A DNA stretch of 64,000 nucleotides from positions 429,363 through 493,362 of the forward strand of contig CAVSND010000009.1 in NCBI GenBank assembly GCA_963729215.1. Direction: 5' to 3'. The notes under the pieces are model-generated. The model saw only the letters and a program-made list of their open reading frames with translations. It was not told the origin of the DNA and made no database searches. Below, piece by piece: positions 54,522 to 63,666 of the stretch. The translations under genes were made by a program, and so were the position numbers. How positions within the stretch are numbered: position 1 is the first letter of the stretch; each line of letters begins with the position of its first letter. The DNA comes from CAVQJU01 sp963729215. GTDB lineage: Bacteria; Acidobacteriota; Vicinamibacteria; Vicinamibacterales; CAVVIG01.

Positions 54522-55418
54522 CTACGGTTTGGCCCGCAGCTGCTCGATCGTGATCTGGTATTCCGGATAGGTGGTGTTCGCGCCGCCCCGAGTGGCGTCG
54601 AACGGGATGCCATATTTCTCCGCGGGCTCGGTGTGACGGGTGCCCAGCGGATAGTGCGGCACCCAGCCGACAGGCTTGCCCACCAGCTCGTCGACCGGCT
54701 CCCACGGCAAGGCCTGCGCGACGCTCTGATTCGGATTGAGCACCCACGTCTGCGTGCGAATGAACGGCTCTTCGAGATAGATCGGATCCTCGATCACCGT
54801 GACGTCGTCAGCAGCGTCCCGTGGCGGAAGAAGTGTTCGGTCATCACGCTGTACGGACTCGTGTACACGCCGACCTTCTGAATGACGCCGAGCTTCATGT
54901 GCGTCGTCGTGACCGTGAGCTCGCCGTCGTGGAAGGTGCCGGTCGAGAAGCCGGCCCACGTGTGCTCCGCGTGTTCGGAGGGGTGCGGCCGGCCGTCGAG
55001 CCAGATCGTGCGATCGGCGCGGCCGAACACGCCGACAAGTCTTCAACGCGATGAGCCGATCCGTCACCGGATCTCGCACTTCGCTGATGCGGATATTCGG
55101 GCCTTCGCCGCGCATCGCATACTGCGCCGGATGCGCCTGCGTCTGTCGCTCGGGTTGCGACAGGACATCGGCGTCCCAGCTCTCCGCCATCTGCCGGGCG
55201 GCGGCGTTGATCGGCAGTCCGGTGTAGTCGCCCAGAAAACCGCCGGCACCGCGATAGATCGCGTCCTCGTGCACCTGCGCGGCCCATTCACCGGCCAGAT
55301 CGATGACCGGGCCCGGTGGTGCGTTCTGCGCGAGGGCCGTCAGCTGGCCCCAACATGTCGCGACGACCAGCCATCCGAGTCCGATGGCGAGTGTGGGCCA
55401 CTGGCGTGTTCGACGCAT
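54522..55418 (-). CDS. Secreted protein of unknown function, two compensating frame shifts
   Basis: 298 residues if read in a single frame. A signal peptide (TLAIGLGWLVVATCWGQLTA) is followed by VIDLAGEWAAQVHEDAIYRG. The middle is sensible only in the next frame between about 55035 and 54815 (WLDGRPHPSEHAEHTWAGFS, THMKLGVIQKVGVYTSPYSV). Then TVIEDPIYLEEPFIRTQTWV returns to the first frame. No catalytic motif is obvious. It is the kind of protein often seen beside secreted metallo-beta-lactamase-fold enzymes, as here. Family unknown. Confidence 0.7.
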   Translation of the reverse strand: MRRTRQWPTLAIGLGWLVVATCWGQLTALAQNAPPGPVIDLAGEWAAQVHEDAIYRGAGGFLGDYTGLPINAAARQMAESWDADVLSQPERQTQAHPAQYAMRGEGPNIRISEVRDPVTDRLIALKTCRRVRPRRSHDLARRPAAPLRTRGAHVGRLLDRHLPRRRAHGHDDAHEARRHSEGRRVHESVQRDDRTLLPPRDAADDVTVIEDPIYLEEPFIRTQTWVLNPNQSVAQALPWEPVDELVGKPVGWVPHYPLGTRHTEPAEKYGIPFDATRGGANTTYPEYQITIEQLRAKP

Positions 55419-55444
55419 ACGTCCTCCTCCACTAATCTTCTGCT

Positions 55445-56624
55445 TCAGCCGATCCGCACCTTGCGCGGGAACTGCGAGTTGTCTTCGAGGAACGTCTTCT
55501 TCCGAGCCAGATCGGCGGCCGTCGGCTGTACGACGCCGTTCGCGTCGGTCGCGCGCGACACCAGGGTGTGCTCACCCGGCGTGGCACCGTCCCAGCGATA
55601 CGTGAACAGCTTCCACGAATGCTGCGTGTTGGCGGGATCGAGCGTGGCCCGCTGCCACGCGCCCGCCGTCGATCTGCACTTCGACCGACTTCAGCGGCGT
55701 GCCGTCGTTCAGGACGAAGCCCAGGACCTGGTGCGCGCCGGCCGTTCGCCTGACGCGGGCGATCACCGACTTCAGCTGCAGCCGGGTGACTTCCGTCTCG
55801 ACCCATTGCGTCTCGGGGTCGGTCTCCCCTCCCGAGCCGCCCACGGTGCGCACCGTTCGGTACCAGCGAGCCTGGAAGTTGCCGAGGAACCGGTCCTCCT
55901 GCAGGTGCACTTCCGACAGCCACTTCACGTTGGCGACGCCGTACCAGCCCGGCATGATGAGCCGGAGCGGAAACCCGCTGTCGCGCGTCAACGGCTGTCC
56001 GTTCAGCGCGTAGGCCAGCAGCGGCTCCGGCTTCATCGCGTGCTCCAGCGTGATGCTGCGCGCGAACTGCTGTTCGATCTTGAACGTCTGCTGACGGAAC
56101 ACCACGTCTTCCTTGCCGCGGTCGGTTCCGAAGAAGACCACTTCCCGCGCCCGGTCGCCCACACCGGCCCGCTTGAGCACGTCACGAAGGCGTACGCCCG
56201 TGAACCGGCCGTTCGACGAGAGCCCCTGCATCGCGCGCGGGCTGTTGCCGGAGCATTCGTAGCCGTTGACGATATCCACCGACTTCATGGCCTTGAGATC
56301 CGCCAGTGTCAATTCGATCGGCTTGTCGACCAGACCTGTGAGCTTCAGGCGGTACGCGGCCGGGTCGATTTCGGGCTTGTTGTAGTGCTGGATGAAGAAG
56401 AACTGATCGTTCGGCGTGATGAGGCCGTCGATCTTCCGGATGTCGAGAAACCGGTTCGCGCCGGTGGGATTCGTCGGGTTGAACGTGGCCGGGATGTCCG
56501 TGAACGGCACATCGGCCTCGCCTTGAGCCAGGGCCGGCAGTGCCCATTCCGGCACCAGCGCCAGCACGCTCGCCGCCACCAGGCCTCGCTTCAGCGTTTC
56601 TCTACGGGTCAGCTGATCTGCCAT
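55445..56624 (-). CDS. Sulfite-oxidase-like molybdopterin enzyme, Tat-exported, one frame shift
   Basis: About 392 residues. A Tat signal TRRETLKRGLVAASVLALVP comes first. The molybdenum-ligand cysteine is in VNGYECSGNSPRAMQGLS, and the substrate pocket has SGFPLRLIMPGWYGVANVKW. A C-terminal Ig-like dimerisation domain (VIARVRRTAGAHQVLGFVLN) follows. Near 55663 the frame shifts, and the end WQRATLDPANTQHSWKLFTY, then FLEDNSQFPRKVRIG closes at 55445. It resembles SorA-type sulfite dehydrogenases. A fragment of the SorB-like cytochrome lies 1.3 kb upstream, but pointing the other way. Confidence 0.85.
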
Positions 56625-56638
56625 CGTCTGCTCCTTGC

Positions 56639-57899
56639 CTATTTGGCCGGCTCCTGGAGGAGCCGCTCGATCAAGTCGCGCATTTCCCGCTTCTGCCGCA
56701 CATGCTCCTCACCGGTCGCCGCACTCGCGAAACCGGCGTGCACGCGCCTGACGCGCCCGTCACGTCCCAGAACAATCGTGGTGGGGTAGACGGCGAAGTT
56801 GACCAGTTGCGGCAGCTTCTGGGCGACCTCGGTGTCCTGGTTGGTCCCCGGCACGAGGATCGGGAACTCGACAGCGTAGCGCCTGATGAAGGCGAGAATA
56901 CGCGGGCGGGCAACCGCCAGCGTCGCATCGTTCTCGAAGAACAGGCCCACGATCTCCAGGCCTCTCGCATGGAACTCCTTGTAGAGCTCGACCAGGAACG
57001 GCACTTCGTCGTGGCAATTCGGGCACCAGGTCCCACCGATGGTCAAGACGACCACCCGGCCTTGAAAGATCGGGTCCGTGTCCCTGACCATCTTCCCGTC
57101 GAGATCCGGTCCGAAGAAATGAAAGCGCTCGGTCGGATCCGTCACGCTGGTGAAGCGCGACAGGTCCGGGGGCTCGGGGATGCCCTTGGCACGTGCTTCG
57201 TTCGTGCGCGCGGCGCGATAGGTCGAACGTTCGATCAAGGGTCACGCTGAGTGTGCCGTCGGCGTTGGGCTGGGCCTCGAAGAGCAGCGGCCGCTCACCG
57301 GCGAAGTGGCTCATCACCAGCCGGCCGTCTGTCCAGTGGCCGACCAGCGTCCCGGTGTCGCCCGATGTTCTGAGAATCGCGCCCGAGACTTCGGGACCCG
57401 ATTGCCGAAGGTACAGCCGCCACGACACGTCAAGCTTCGACCCGTCGTCGGCGGTTCGATACATGGCCCAATTGCCCTCGACCTGAGGGACATCGGCTTC
57501 CGTCACCGGCACGGGCGCAAACCGTTGCGCCCGAAATACCTGCGGACGTGCGCCGGCGCGTTTGTTGCGATACGTGCCGCGGAGCTCGTCGCCTTCGAGC
57601 GTCGCTTCGAGCGTCGTGTTGAGGAAATCCTAGTCGAGCCTCAGCGTGCCGTTTTCGAAGCTTCCCGACGTCGAGCCCACCTTGCGATCGCCCTCGAAGA
57701 AGAAGCCTTGGACGTGGCCTTCGTTCTGCGCGATCTCGAAGCGGAATGGGACCTCTGCGTTATTGGCGACGATGACAGCGTCCCACAACCCGGACAGGGT
57801 CCGGGCGGGCGTCCGGGAGCACCCGGCCGCGAGGATGGCAAGCGTGAGCGCGCAGGCGACGGTGGAGGTGCGTGTGCCTGGCGCACATCGTCTCGCGCT
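56639..57899 (-). pseudogene. TlpA-like thioredoxin-fold lipoprotein, broken gene
   Basis: The C-terminal 200 residues hold a TlpA-type thioredoxin domain: VVVLTIGGTWCPNCHDEVPF with the C-P-N-C pair, and LVNFAVYPTTIVLGRDGRV. Upstream, across a frame shift near 57235, comes a lipocalin-like part (NWAMYRTADDGSKLDVSWRL, FAGERPLLFEAQPNADGTLS). Still further upstream, an in-frame TAG at about 57632 (expected Y) and another shift near the lipoprotein signal (STVACALTLAILAAGC) break it again. At least three lesions suggest decay or a poor assembly here. The intact protein would be a membrane-tethered thiol-disulfide protein. Confidence 0.7.
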
Positions 57900-57967
57900 A
57901 GTGTAGTGCGAGTGTTACCATGGCGCAGTTTTTTGACTGCGGCTGCGCATCTCCGAAAAACCGTTAA

Positions 57968-58171
57968 GAAGGCCATGCGTCCACGCTCCCGACCAACGGC
58001 GTGTACTCGGCCACGGCGTACCTGCTCTACATCAACGGCATCGTCGGCGAGCACGACGTGCTCGATCAGACGACACTGCCGCGCGTCAAGATGCCGAACC
58101 GTGAGGGATTCGTCCCGGACACGCGGCCAGACACCGGCACGAAGCCCGCGACTCGCCGCCACGGGCGGTGA
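57968..58171 (+). pseudogene. Fragment of a sulfite dehydrogenase cytochrome c subunit (SorB-like)
   Basis: After a TAA, the + frame reads TLPTNGVYSATAYLLYINGI, VGEHDVLDQTTLPRVKMPNR, EGFVPDTRPDTGTKPATRR, then stops. This matches the C-terminal end of the c-type cytochrome that partners sulfite dehydrogenase (Y-A-x-T-A-Y/F-L-L, then L-P-x-V-K-M-P-N-R). The haem-binding C-x-x-C-H region is missing. The catalytic subunit gene is on the opposite strand nearby, so the pair has been rearranged. The preceding 70 bases show no further match. Confidence 0.6.
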
Positions 58172-58322
58172 AGTGCGCCGGAAGCTCGGGCACGGACTGA
58201 GCAAAAGCACCGTCGATGGACCACTGGAGGCGGACCCTGAAGCCAAGCACTGATGTTGGCCCTGACTTTGCGTTCTTTCGAAGTACCTACCTGATGCTGA
58301 AGTGGGCCGAGGAGGAATGACC
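58172..58322. other. Short gap with no gene seen
   Basis: No coding signal. It ends with AGGAGGA, the ribosome-binding site of the next gene. Confidence 0.4.
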
Positions 58323-58685
58323 GTGCGATATATCCGACTGTATTCCGACAATGGCGGTGAGACTCATTTTGCTGACACCGAGCTCGCGCTCGACGAGATC
58401 GACTATCGGCCGCCTGCCCCACTCCTGTTCGTGTCGCACGCCTTCGCCGCCGGCGGCCTGCAGTTCATCAAGCTACCGGGCGGCTGGACAGGCGAGGTTC
58501 ATCTGCCCAAGCGGCAGTTCCTGATCTGCCTGGACGGCCACCTCGAGGTCACGGCCAGCGACGGCGAGAAACGGTCGTTCGGGCCCGGCACCTGCGTACT
58601 GATGGAGGACGTCGATGGGAAAGGCCACCGCAGCCACGTGCGCAGCGGACACGACTGCGTGGCGGCTGTCGTTCCGATCGATTGA
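58323..58685 (+). CDS. Small cupin-like protein
   Basis: 120 residues from the GTG at 58323. AGGAGGA lies 7 bases upstream at a good distance, while an ATG two codons earlier is too close to it. The start RYIRLYSDNGGETHFADTEL leads to LPKRQFLICLDGHLEVTASD, GPGTCVLMEDVDGKGHRSHV, resembling a single-domain cupin fold with beta-barrel spacing. Metal-binding histidines of the classic cupin motif are not obvious. The DUF302 gene follows 17 bases later, so they are probably one operon. Confidence 0.7.
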   Translation: MRYIRLYSDNGGETHFADTELALDEIDYRPPAPLLFVSHAFAAGGLQFIKLPGGWTGEVHLPKRQFLICLDGHLEVTASDGEKRSFGPGTCVLMEDVDGKGHRSHVRSGHDCVAAVVPID

Positions 58686-58702
58686 ACACAACGGAGGTTG
58701 TC

Positions 58703-59065
58703 ATGCAGACAACACGGTACGGATTGAAAGTGGCGTTGGACGTCCCCTATGACGTGGCGGTGGCACGAACGACCGATGCGCTCAAGGGCCAGGGGTTCGG
58801 CGTGTTGACCACGATCGACGTTCAGCAGACGCTCAAGGCCAAGCTGGGTCGCGACTTCCGCAAGTACGTGATCCTTGGTGCGTGCAACCCGCCGTTGGCG
58901 GATCGCGCGCTGCACGCAGAACTCGACATCGGTCTCCTGTTGCCCTGCAACGTGATCGTCTACGAAACAGGTGTCTCGTCGAGCGTCGTCGCCGCGATGG
59001 CGCCCCTTACGGCGCTCGGCATCGTGGGCGACAATCCGGCGCTCGCTGGCGTGACGGCGTGTTGA
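58703..59065 (+). CDS. DUF302 protein
   Basis: 120 residues from the ATG at 58703, after ACGGAGG. It has TTRYGLKVALDVPYDVAVAR, TTDALKGQGFGVLTTIDVQQ, DFRKYVILGACNPPLADRAL and LLLPCNVIVYETGVSSSVVA. This is a complete DUF302 domain with its C-N-P motif and conserved L-L-P-C-N. The family is widely found near sulfur and metal genes but has no firm function. It pairs with the cupin-like gene. Confidence 0.92.
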   Translation: MQTTRYGLKVALDVPYDVAVARTTDALKGQGFGVLTTIDVQQTLKAKLGRDFRKYVILGACNPPLADRALHAELDIGLLLPCNVIVYETGVSSSVVAAMAPLTALGIVGDNPALAGVTAC

Positions 59066-59073
59066 GGCGCGAT

Positions 59074-59181
59074 GCCGGGGCCGGTATGGATCAGAGGCTC
59101 CCGATTCGAGACGACTATCAGCCGCTGCCCAGGCAGGCTTTCACGCATCACCTGTTTGAGCCGTAAGGCAGTCCAGAGTTC
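59074..59181 (-). pseudogene. Fragment like a glycosyltransferase family 20 (trehalose-6-phosphate synthase-like) N-terminus
   Basis: The - strand reads ELWTALRLKQVMRESLPGQR, then LIVVSNREPLIHTGPG, close to the conserved start of the trehalose-6-phosphate synthase-like domain in several Acidobacteriota proteins (L-I/F-V-V-S-N-R-E-P-Y-x-H). The match ends abruptly at about 59074, next to the DUF302 stop, and the remaining domain is missing. Only about 36 residues support the call. Confidence 0.5.
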
Positions 59182-59491
59182 AGCGTCGCCTGGCGCGAGG
59201 CGGGCGCCCTGTCGGGCACGAACCGCGGCGCTCATGACCGTTCCAGCCACCGTCGCCATCCCCACGCCAAGCTCGCAAGACGCCAAGGGCGGACCATCGG
59301 TGTGACCGTTCTGACCATCGCATCCGTCACTCTCTCGCGTCATCGCGCGGTTTTGCTGCGTCACTCCAGGCGTTCGATTGCCGCCAGACGGTCCACTGCT
59401 GATAGGCAAACGTGCACAGACCGACGATGCCGTTGACGATTACGAGGAACATATACTGCGGCCGCGCTGAACCGCGTTTGAGATCTCGAGG
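59182..59491. other. Gene remnants and no complete gene
   Basis: The - strand at about 59337-59460 reads PQYMFLVIVNGIVGLCTFAY, QQWTVWRQSNAWSDAAKPRD, then a stop. It looks like the end of a membrane protein, but I cannot name it and find no start. Together with the glycosyltransferase-like fragment on one side and the headless kinase on the other, it suggests fused ends of former genes. Confidence 0.45.
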
Positions 59492-60065
59492 ATGGACGAT
59501 GCGCGTTCAATCGCCGACGGAGTGCTTCATACGGTGCGCGATCTGTCGCACTTGCTGCATCCTGCGCTGCTCGACGATTTGGGTCTCGCCGCGGCCACGG
59601 AGTGGTACCTGAAGGGGTTCGGCAAACGGCACGGCATTCGTGCCGAACTGCTCCACCATCGCATCGACGGACGCCTCGCGCCGGAAACTGAAGCGGCGAT
59701 CTATCGGATCATCCAGGAAGCCCTCACAAACGTCGCGAAGCACGCCAAGGCGACAAGCTGCCGCGTGTACCTGCAGGGTCTGACGAACACCCTCCTCGTC
59801 ACGATCGAGGATGACGGAGTCGGGTTCGCACCTGGGGGCACGCGTCGGGCCGACGGGACAGGCGGCCTCGGCCTCGTCGGTATTCGTGAGCGCGTGGCAC
59901 AGCTTCATGGCACCTTTCGCCTGGAGAGCAGTGCCGGAAAGGGCACGCGCGTGACCGTTGAAGTGCCTGCGGGCGCCCTTACCAGCGGGCAGGACCTCTC
60001 GAGCGCCGGCCGGATTCGCGACGACGACCGTTCCAGCGGCCCCTCGCGAGGTGGTCGGTGGGTAA
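59492..60065 (+). pseudogene. Histidine kinase (NarL/DesK type) lacking its N-terminal part
   Basis: The frame opens at MDDARSIADGVLHTVRDLSH, LLHPALLDDLGLAAATEWYL, the last part of a HisKA_3 helix pair, and carries the ATPase domain with IYRIIQEALTNVAKHAKATS, LLVTIEDDGVGFAPGG and GGLGLVGIRERVAQLHGTF. The phosphoacceptor helix and any sensor are missing before 59492. With a one-base shift the end would be a TAA at 60063-60065, overlapping the regulator start; as written the frame runs on to 60244. It would have phosphorylated the LuxR-type regulator that follows. Confidence 0.7.
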
Positions 60066-60707
60066 GCTGCGCATTCTGGTGGGCGATGATCATACGCTCG
60101 TTCGTCAGGGGTTTCGGAAGATCCTCGAAGAGCGCCCGGAGTGGGAAGTCATCGCCGAGGCCAGCGACGGCCGCGATGCGGTGCGCCAGGCGATATCAGC
60201 CCAGCCCGACATCGCCATTCTCGACATCGGTATGCCGATTTTGAATGGCATTGAGGCGACGCGCCAGATCGTGCGCCGCCTGCCAACGATACGGGTCCTC
60301 ATCCTGAGCATGCACGCGGACGAAGCGTACATCATCCAGGCACTGAAAGCCGGCGCCCATGGTTACATGCTCAAGGATTCAGCCGATACCGACCTGATTC
60401 GTGGCGTCGGCATCGTGGCGGCCGGCAAATCGTTCTTCAGTCCTGCGGTTGCGAAAGTCATGCTCGACGATTACGTTCGACACTTGGCCGAAAAAGGGAT
60501 CACCGATCGGTTCGACTATTGTCCGTACGTGAACGAGAAGTCTTCCAGTTAATCGCGGAAGGACGCAGCAACAAAGCCATCGCGGATCTGCTCTCGGTCA
60601 GCCCCGCCACGATCGAGACGCATCGCGCACACATTCTGCAGAAGCTCGACATCCATAACGCGGCTGAACTCGTGCTTTACGCGGTCCGACGTGGTGTGAT
60701 CTCCTAG
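60058..60707 (+). CDS. LuxR/NarL-type response regulator, one frame shift
   Basis: About 216 residues from a GTG. Receiver: LRILVGDDHTLVRQGFRKIL, IAILDIGMPILNGIEATRQI (Asp near residue 54), LILSMHADEAYIIQALKAGA. Near 60515 one base is missing, after which the DNA-binding domain reads LSVREREVFQLIAEGRSNKA, IADLLSVSPATIETHRAHIL, QKLDIHNAAELVLYAVRRG. This is a standard NarL-type regulator. It lies directly after the truncated kinase gene. If the kinase is truly broken, the regulator would be an orphan. Confidence 0.87.
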
Positions 60708-60952
60708 CACAACCCTCGGTGAATCTGGTCGGGATCGCCGCCTGGTGGACGGGGCTGCCCCGGATCTCGCAGGCTGTCCGCGCCTCGAACCGGCGGAAAC
60801 GAAACCCAGTCCCCGATGCTGACGCTGACAAGCAGCGATCCCATCAGAACGATATCGTGCTTGTTGATCGCACTGTATCCGGCCGCGACCGTATTCTGTT
60901 GCCGAAAGGACTGGACAATGACGGCCGCGGAGTGGGCCCTCACTTCCGTCCC

Positions 60953-61490
60953 TCATCGACGGTCGACGACGTCCCGCACGTGTCTGGCGCATGCCGGGCA
61001 CAGTTCCTGGCGAAACTCGCCGGGGTGGGCCTGGATGTACAGAATCCAGAGACTGCCAGGCGTCCAGACGTTCATCGCGGATATTCTTGCAGACGCTGCA
61101 GACACCAAGTATTCCTTCGAGCAGGTGCATGTGACGCAGTTCCAGCATCTGCCGAGCCGTCCGATCGATCAGCCAGGCAAACGACGCGAAGACGCCGATT
61201 CTAATCGCTGCGTTGATCGACGACTCGAGAAACGTCCACGGCGGATTCCAGACTGTTCTGAAATACAGTCGACAGAGCGGTAGGACGATTGCGAGCGTCA
61301 TTCCCCACCTCCGTCCGCCAAACCAGGATGCAACGCTGATCGGAGCCAGGTACACGATAGGGAACTCGATAACCGGGCCGGCGCTGTAGTCAATCGCCAG
61401 GCAGACGAGCGACAGCGCGAGCCAATGCGCCGGCACCACTCGGCTATCTGAAGAACCACCGACTGCGTTCAGAGACTTCAATGCTTCCAT
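60953..61490 (-). CDS. Membrane protein with a C-terminal CxxC (CSVCKNIRD) domain, one frame shift
   Basis: About 178 residues from the ATG at 61490. Three to four hydrophobic helices (LALSLVCLAIDYSAGPVIEF, APISVASWFGGRRWGMTLAI) are followed by a cytoplasmic linker (LEGILGVCSVCKNIRDERLD). Near 61040 a shift is needed to continue ILYIQAHPGEFRQELCPACA, RHVRDVVDR. C-x-x-C-K-x-I-R-D together with C-P-x-C-A is seen in sensory proteins, where it follows PAS or membrane sensor modules. Its role is not established. I see no linked kinase. Confidence 0.68.
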
Positions 61491-61546
61491 AGTCACGGAT
61501 AGGATACACCGCCGACGTTCCACTCGTGACCCTGGGGGACGATAGC

Positions 61547-61937
61547 TTACCCGCTCGCCAGGCTGTACGTCAGAAGCGTCAACACGGTTAGCGTGACCAG
61601 GACGTACAACCAGTCGCGTTGTTCTCGCAAACCCAATGACCGAAAATACGACACGCGCAATTGGCGTGGCGATCAAGAGCAACAGCCCGAGTTGAACGAG
61701 ACCCCGACCGCCGAGTGTCGTCGCCTCTGCGACAATTCCCAAGATGGCCCGCAGCGTGCTGGGCTCGCCTCTGAACACGTGATATTCGGGACGCTGCATT
61801 CCATGTCGCGCCAGAAACAGCGCGCCTCCGCAGGCGACGACGGTCGCGGACAGCAGAACGCCTCCGCGAAGCACGTGCGCGAGCACCGCATCAAACTGGT
61901 CATCCGACCAGGCCGCTGACATTCGGCGCCTGGTCAC
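61547..61937 (-). CDS. DUF1634 membrane protein, one frame shift
   Basis: About 130 residues from a GTG that overlaps the TauE/SafE stop by four bases (GTGA). It has FDAVLAHVLRGGVLLSATVV, ACGGALFLARHG and LVQLGLLLLIATPIARVVFS. Near 61630 a one-base change is needed to go on to LREQRDWLYVLVTLTVLTLL, TYSLASG and stop at 61547. DUF1634 proteins are usually encoded beside TauE/SafE permeases, as here, so this is probably its accessory subunit. Confidence 0.85.
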
Positions 61938-62770
61938 AATGTGCCCGCGATGCCCTTGTAGAGCATCTCGACCGCCAGGACGACGATCACCCACATGAAG
62001 ACGACACGAAGCCATCGGGTCTTCGCGACGGCGAGGAAGTGAGCGCCCTGCATAGAGCCCAGCAGAGCGCCGAGCATAACTGGCATCGCAAGCCCCGGAT
62101 CGATGTACCCGCGGTGGAGGTAGACTCCCGCGCTCGCCGCCGCGGTGACCCCGATCATGAAGTTACTCGTGGTCGTCGATACCTTGAACGGCAGCCGCAT
62201 CGCGTGGTCCATCGCCAGCACCTTCACGGCCCCAGAGCCAATGCCGAGCAGGCCCGAAAGAATGCCAGCCGCATACATCAGCCCGAACCCCGCCGGCACT
62301 CTCTGCACGTGATACCTCTTCTTGCCCGCCACTGTTGGATAGGCGGAGTCAAGGCGGAGCGCGACGGCCCACCGACTGGTCTCACCGTGGCTCGTCCCAT
62401 CTGGCGATCGATGTCGCGACAGGTACGCGGAGTACAACAATACGAACCCGAATACCACGGCGAGCCCATTGGCAGGAACGCGCGACGCGAGCATCGCGCC
62501 GGACAGAGCGCCCAGTGTCGTCGCGATCTCCAGGAACATTCCGACGCGGATATTCGAGTAGCCCTCCTGCACGTACGCGGCGGCGGCTCCCGAGGATGTC
62601 GCAATGACCGACACCAGCGAGGCTCCGATCGCGTAGCGGATGTCCACGCCAAATCCCAACACGAGCAGCGGGACGATCACGACGCCACCGCCGAGCCCCG
62701 TCAACGCGCCGAGAAAGCCTGCGAGAACCGATCCGAGGCCCACTGCGACCGTGAATTCCAGAACGTTCAT
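61934..62770 (-). CDS. TauE/SafE (TSUP) family permease
   Basis: 278 residues from the ATG at 62770. Eight or so hydrophobic helices. The paired G-rich repeats are VLAGFLGALTGLGGGVVIVP, LLVLGFGVDIRYAIGASLVS and, in the second half, LMYAAGILSGLLGIGSGAVK, LPFKVSTTTSNFMIGVTAAA. TSUP proteins export or import sulfite, sulfoacetate, taurine or other anions. With the sulfite-oxidase-like gene at 56 kb, a sulfite role is attractive but unproven. DUF1634 follows immediately. Confidence 0.92.
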   Translation of the reverse strand: MNVLEFTVAVGLGSVLAGFLGALTGLGGGVVIVPLLVLGFGVDIRYAIGASLVSVIATSSGAAAAYVQEGYSNIRVGMFLEIATTLGALSGAMLASRVPANGLAVVFGFVLLYSAYLSRHRSPDGTSHGETSRWAVALRLDSAYPTVAGKKRYHVQRVPAGFGLMYAAGILSGLLGIGSGAVKVLAMDHAMRLPFKVSTTTSNFMIGVTAAASAGVYLHRGYIDPGLAMPVMLGALLGSMQGAHFLAVAKTRWLRVVFMWVIVVLAVEMLYKGIAGTL

Positions 62771-62860
62771 GGATGCGACGGGTCGATCGCCGAAGAAGAG
62801 ACCGGCGCCGCTCACCGAGCGGCGCCGCGGGCTATCAATGGAGAGTTGTGCGCGGCGCGA

Positions 62861-63379
62861 TTACTGACTGAGGTCGGACACGACCGTCAAATTGACGAAG
62901 TTTTGCCCGGATGCGTACGACTCGGCATACTGCTTGTAGAGAGCTTGGACCTCGTCAGGAAACGCCTCTGACAGAATGGTCGATACCGTGTAGTCCGCAC
63001 CCTTGACCGCCGGATCGATCATGAACACGTAGAGCACACTCCCATTCGCGCCCGGTTCGAGTGCTCTCATGACTTTCCAACTTGCGGCCTGCCGCTTGCG
63101 CTCGGGCTTCTCACTCTTCGCCAGCGCTTCCCTGAGCTTGCCCATGATGGCTTCGAAGTCCGCCGTCTTATCCGGCTTCACGAAATTCAGCACCAAGCCC
63201 GCATCTGATGCGAAGACCCGCACCGTCGGCGCGTGCCCGTCGTGTCCCGACGACGGTTGGGGCGTGGACTGTGACGTCTGCGCCTGGAGGCACGGTGCCC
63301 AAACGGCCGACGCCAAGACGACCGCACCTGTAAAACGAGCCACACCAGCCACGAAATCCGATACGCCTGTTCGCGCCAT
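62861..63379 (-). CDS. Small secreted protein of unknown function
   Basis: 172 residues with a signal peptide (FTGAVVLASAVWAPCLQAQT). It has SSGHDGHAPTVRVFASDAGL, VLNFVKPDKTADFEAIMGKL, KMRALEP-like turns (WKVMRALEPGANGSVLYVF) and SEAFPDEVQALYKQYAESYA. It looks like a small alpha/beta protein. A His-rich stretch near the start (GHDGHAP) could bind metal. I do not recognise the family. It is the first gene upstream of the permease, 90 bases away on the same strand. Confidence 0.7.
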   Translation of the reverse strand: MARTGVSDFVAGVARFTGAVVLASAVWAPCLQAQTSQSTPQPSSGHDGHAPTVRVFASDAGLVLNFVKPDKTADFEAIMGKLREALAKSEKPERKRQAASWKVMRALEPGANGSVLYVFMIDPAVKGADYTVSTILSEAFPDEVQALYKQYAESYASGQNFVNLTVVSDLSQ

Positions 63380-63666
63380 GCGACCCTCCCGGCCAAAAAA
63401 GACGCGCCCATGCGTCTAGACCGACGATACGCTGGACCGCCCTTCATACCCATCCCGTCGGGACTGTATTTCTGGTGCAAACAGGCCGGAGAATTGGGAC
63501 TCCCTTGGGGCCGCTGTTGCGTAGGCCTGGGCGCAGCCTGTTAATCGAGTCCTGGAGAACCACCGATGAGCAACAGTCGCCGACGCAAGTCGTGTGCCGC
63601 GCTGACGCCGCATGCCGTCGGGACGAAGTAGTGAGGCGGTCATCTTGCGTCCTGTACCCTTAAGGG
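63380..63666. other. Intergenic stretch with no gene seen
   Basis: This 287-base gap separates two divergent genes, so it should hold both promoters. I see no repeat array or recognised operator. Confidence 0.4.

Noticed and set aside
58960..59409. Full 149-residue gene on the - strand
   Set aside because: Only residues about 77-112 resemble a known family, and the end overlaps the DUF302 gene; it is better read as a fragment.
60704..60943. 79-residue frame on the - strand after the LuxR regulator
   Set aside because: Its sequence (INKHDIVLMGSLLVSVSIGD) may be a fragment, but there is no start site or family match, so I leave it out.
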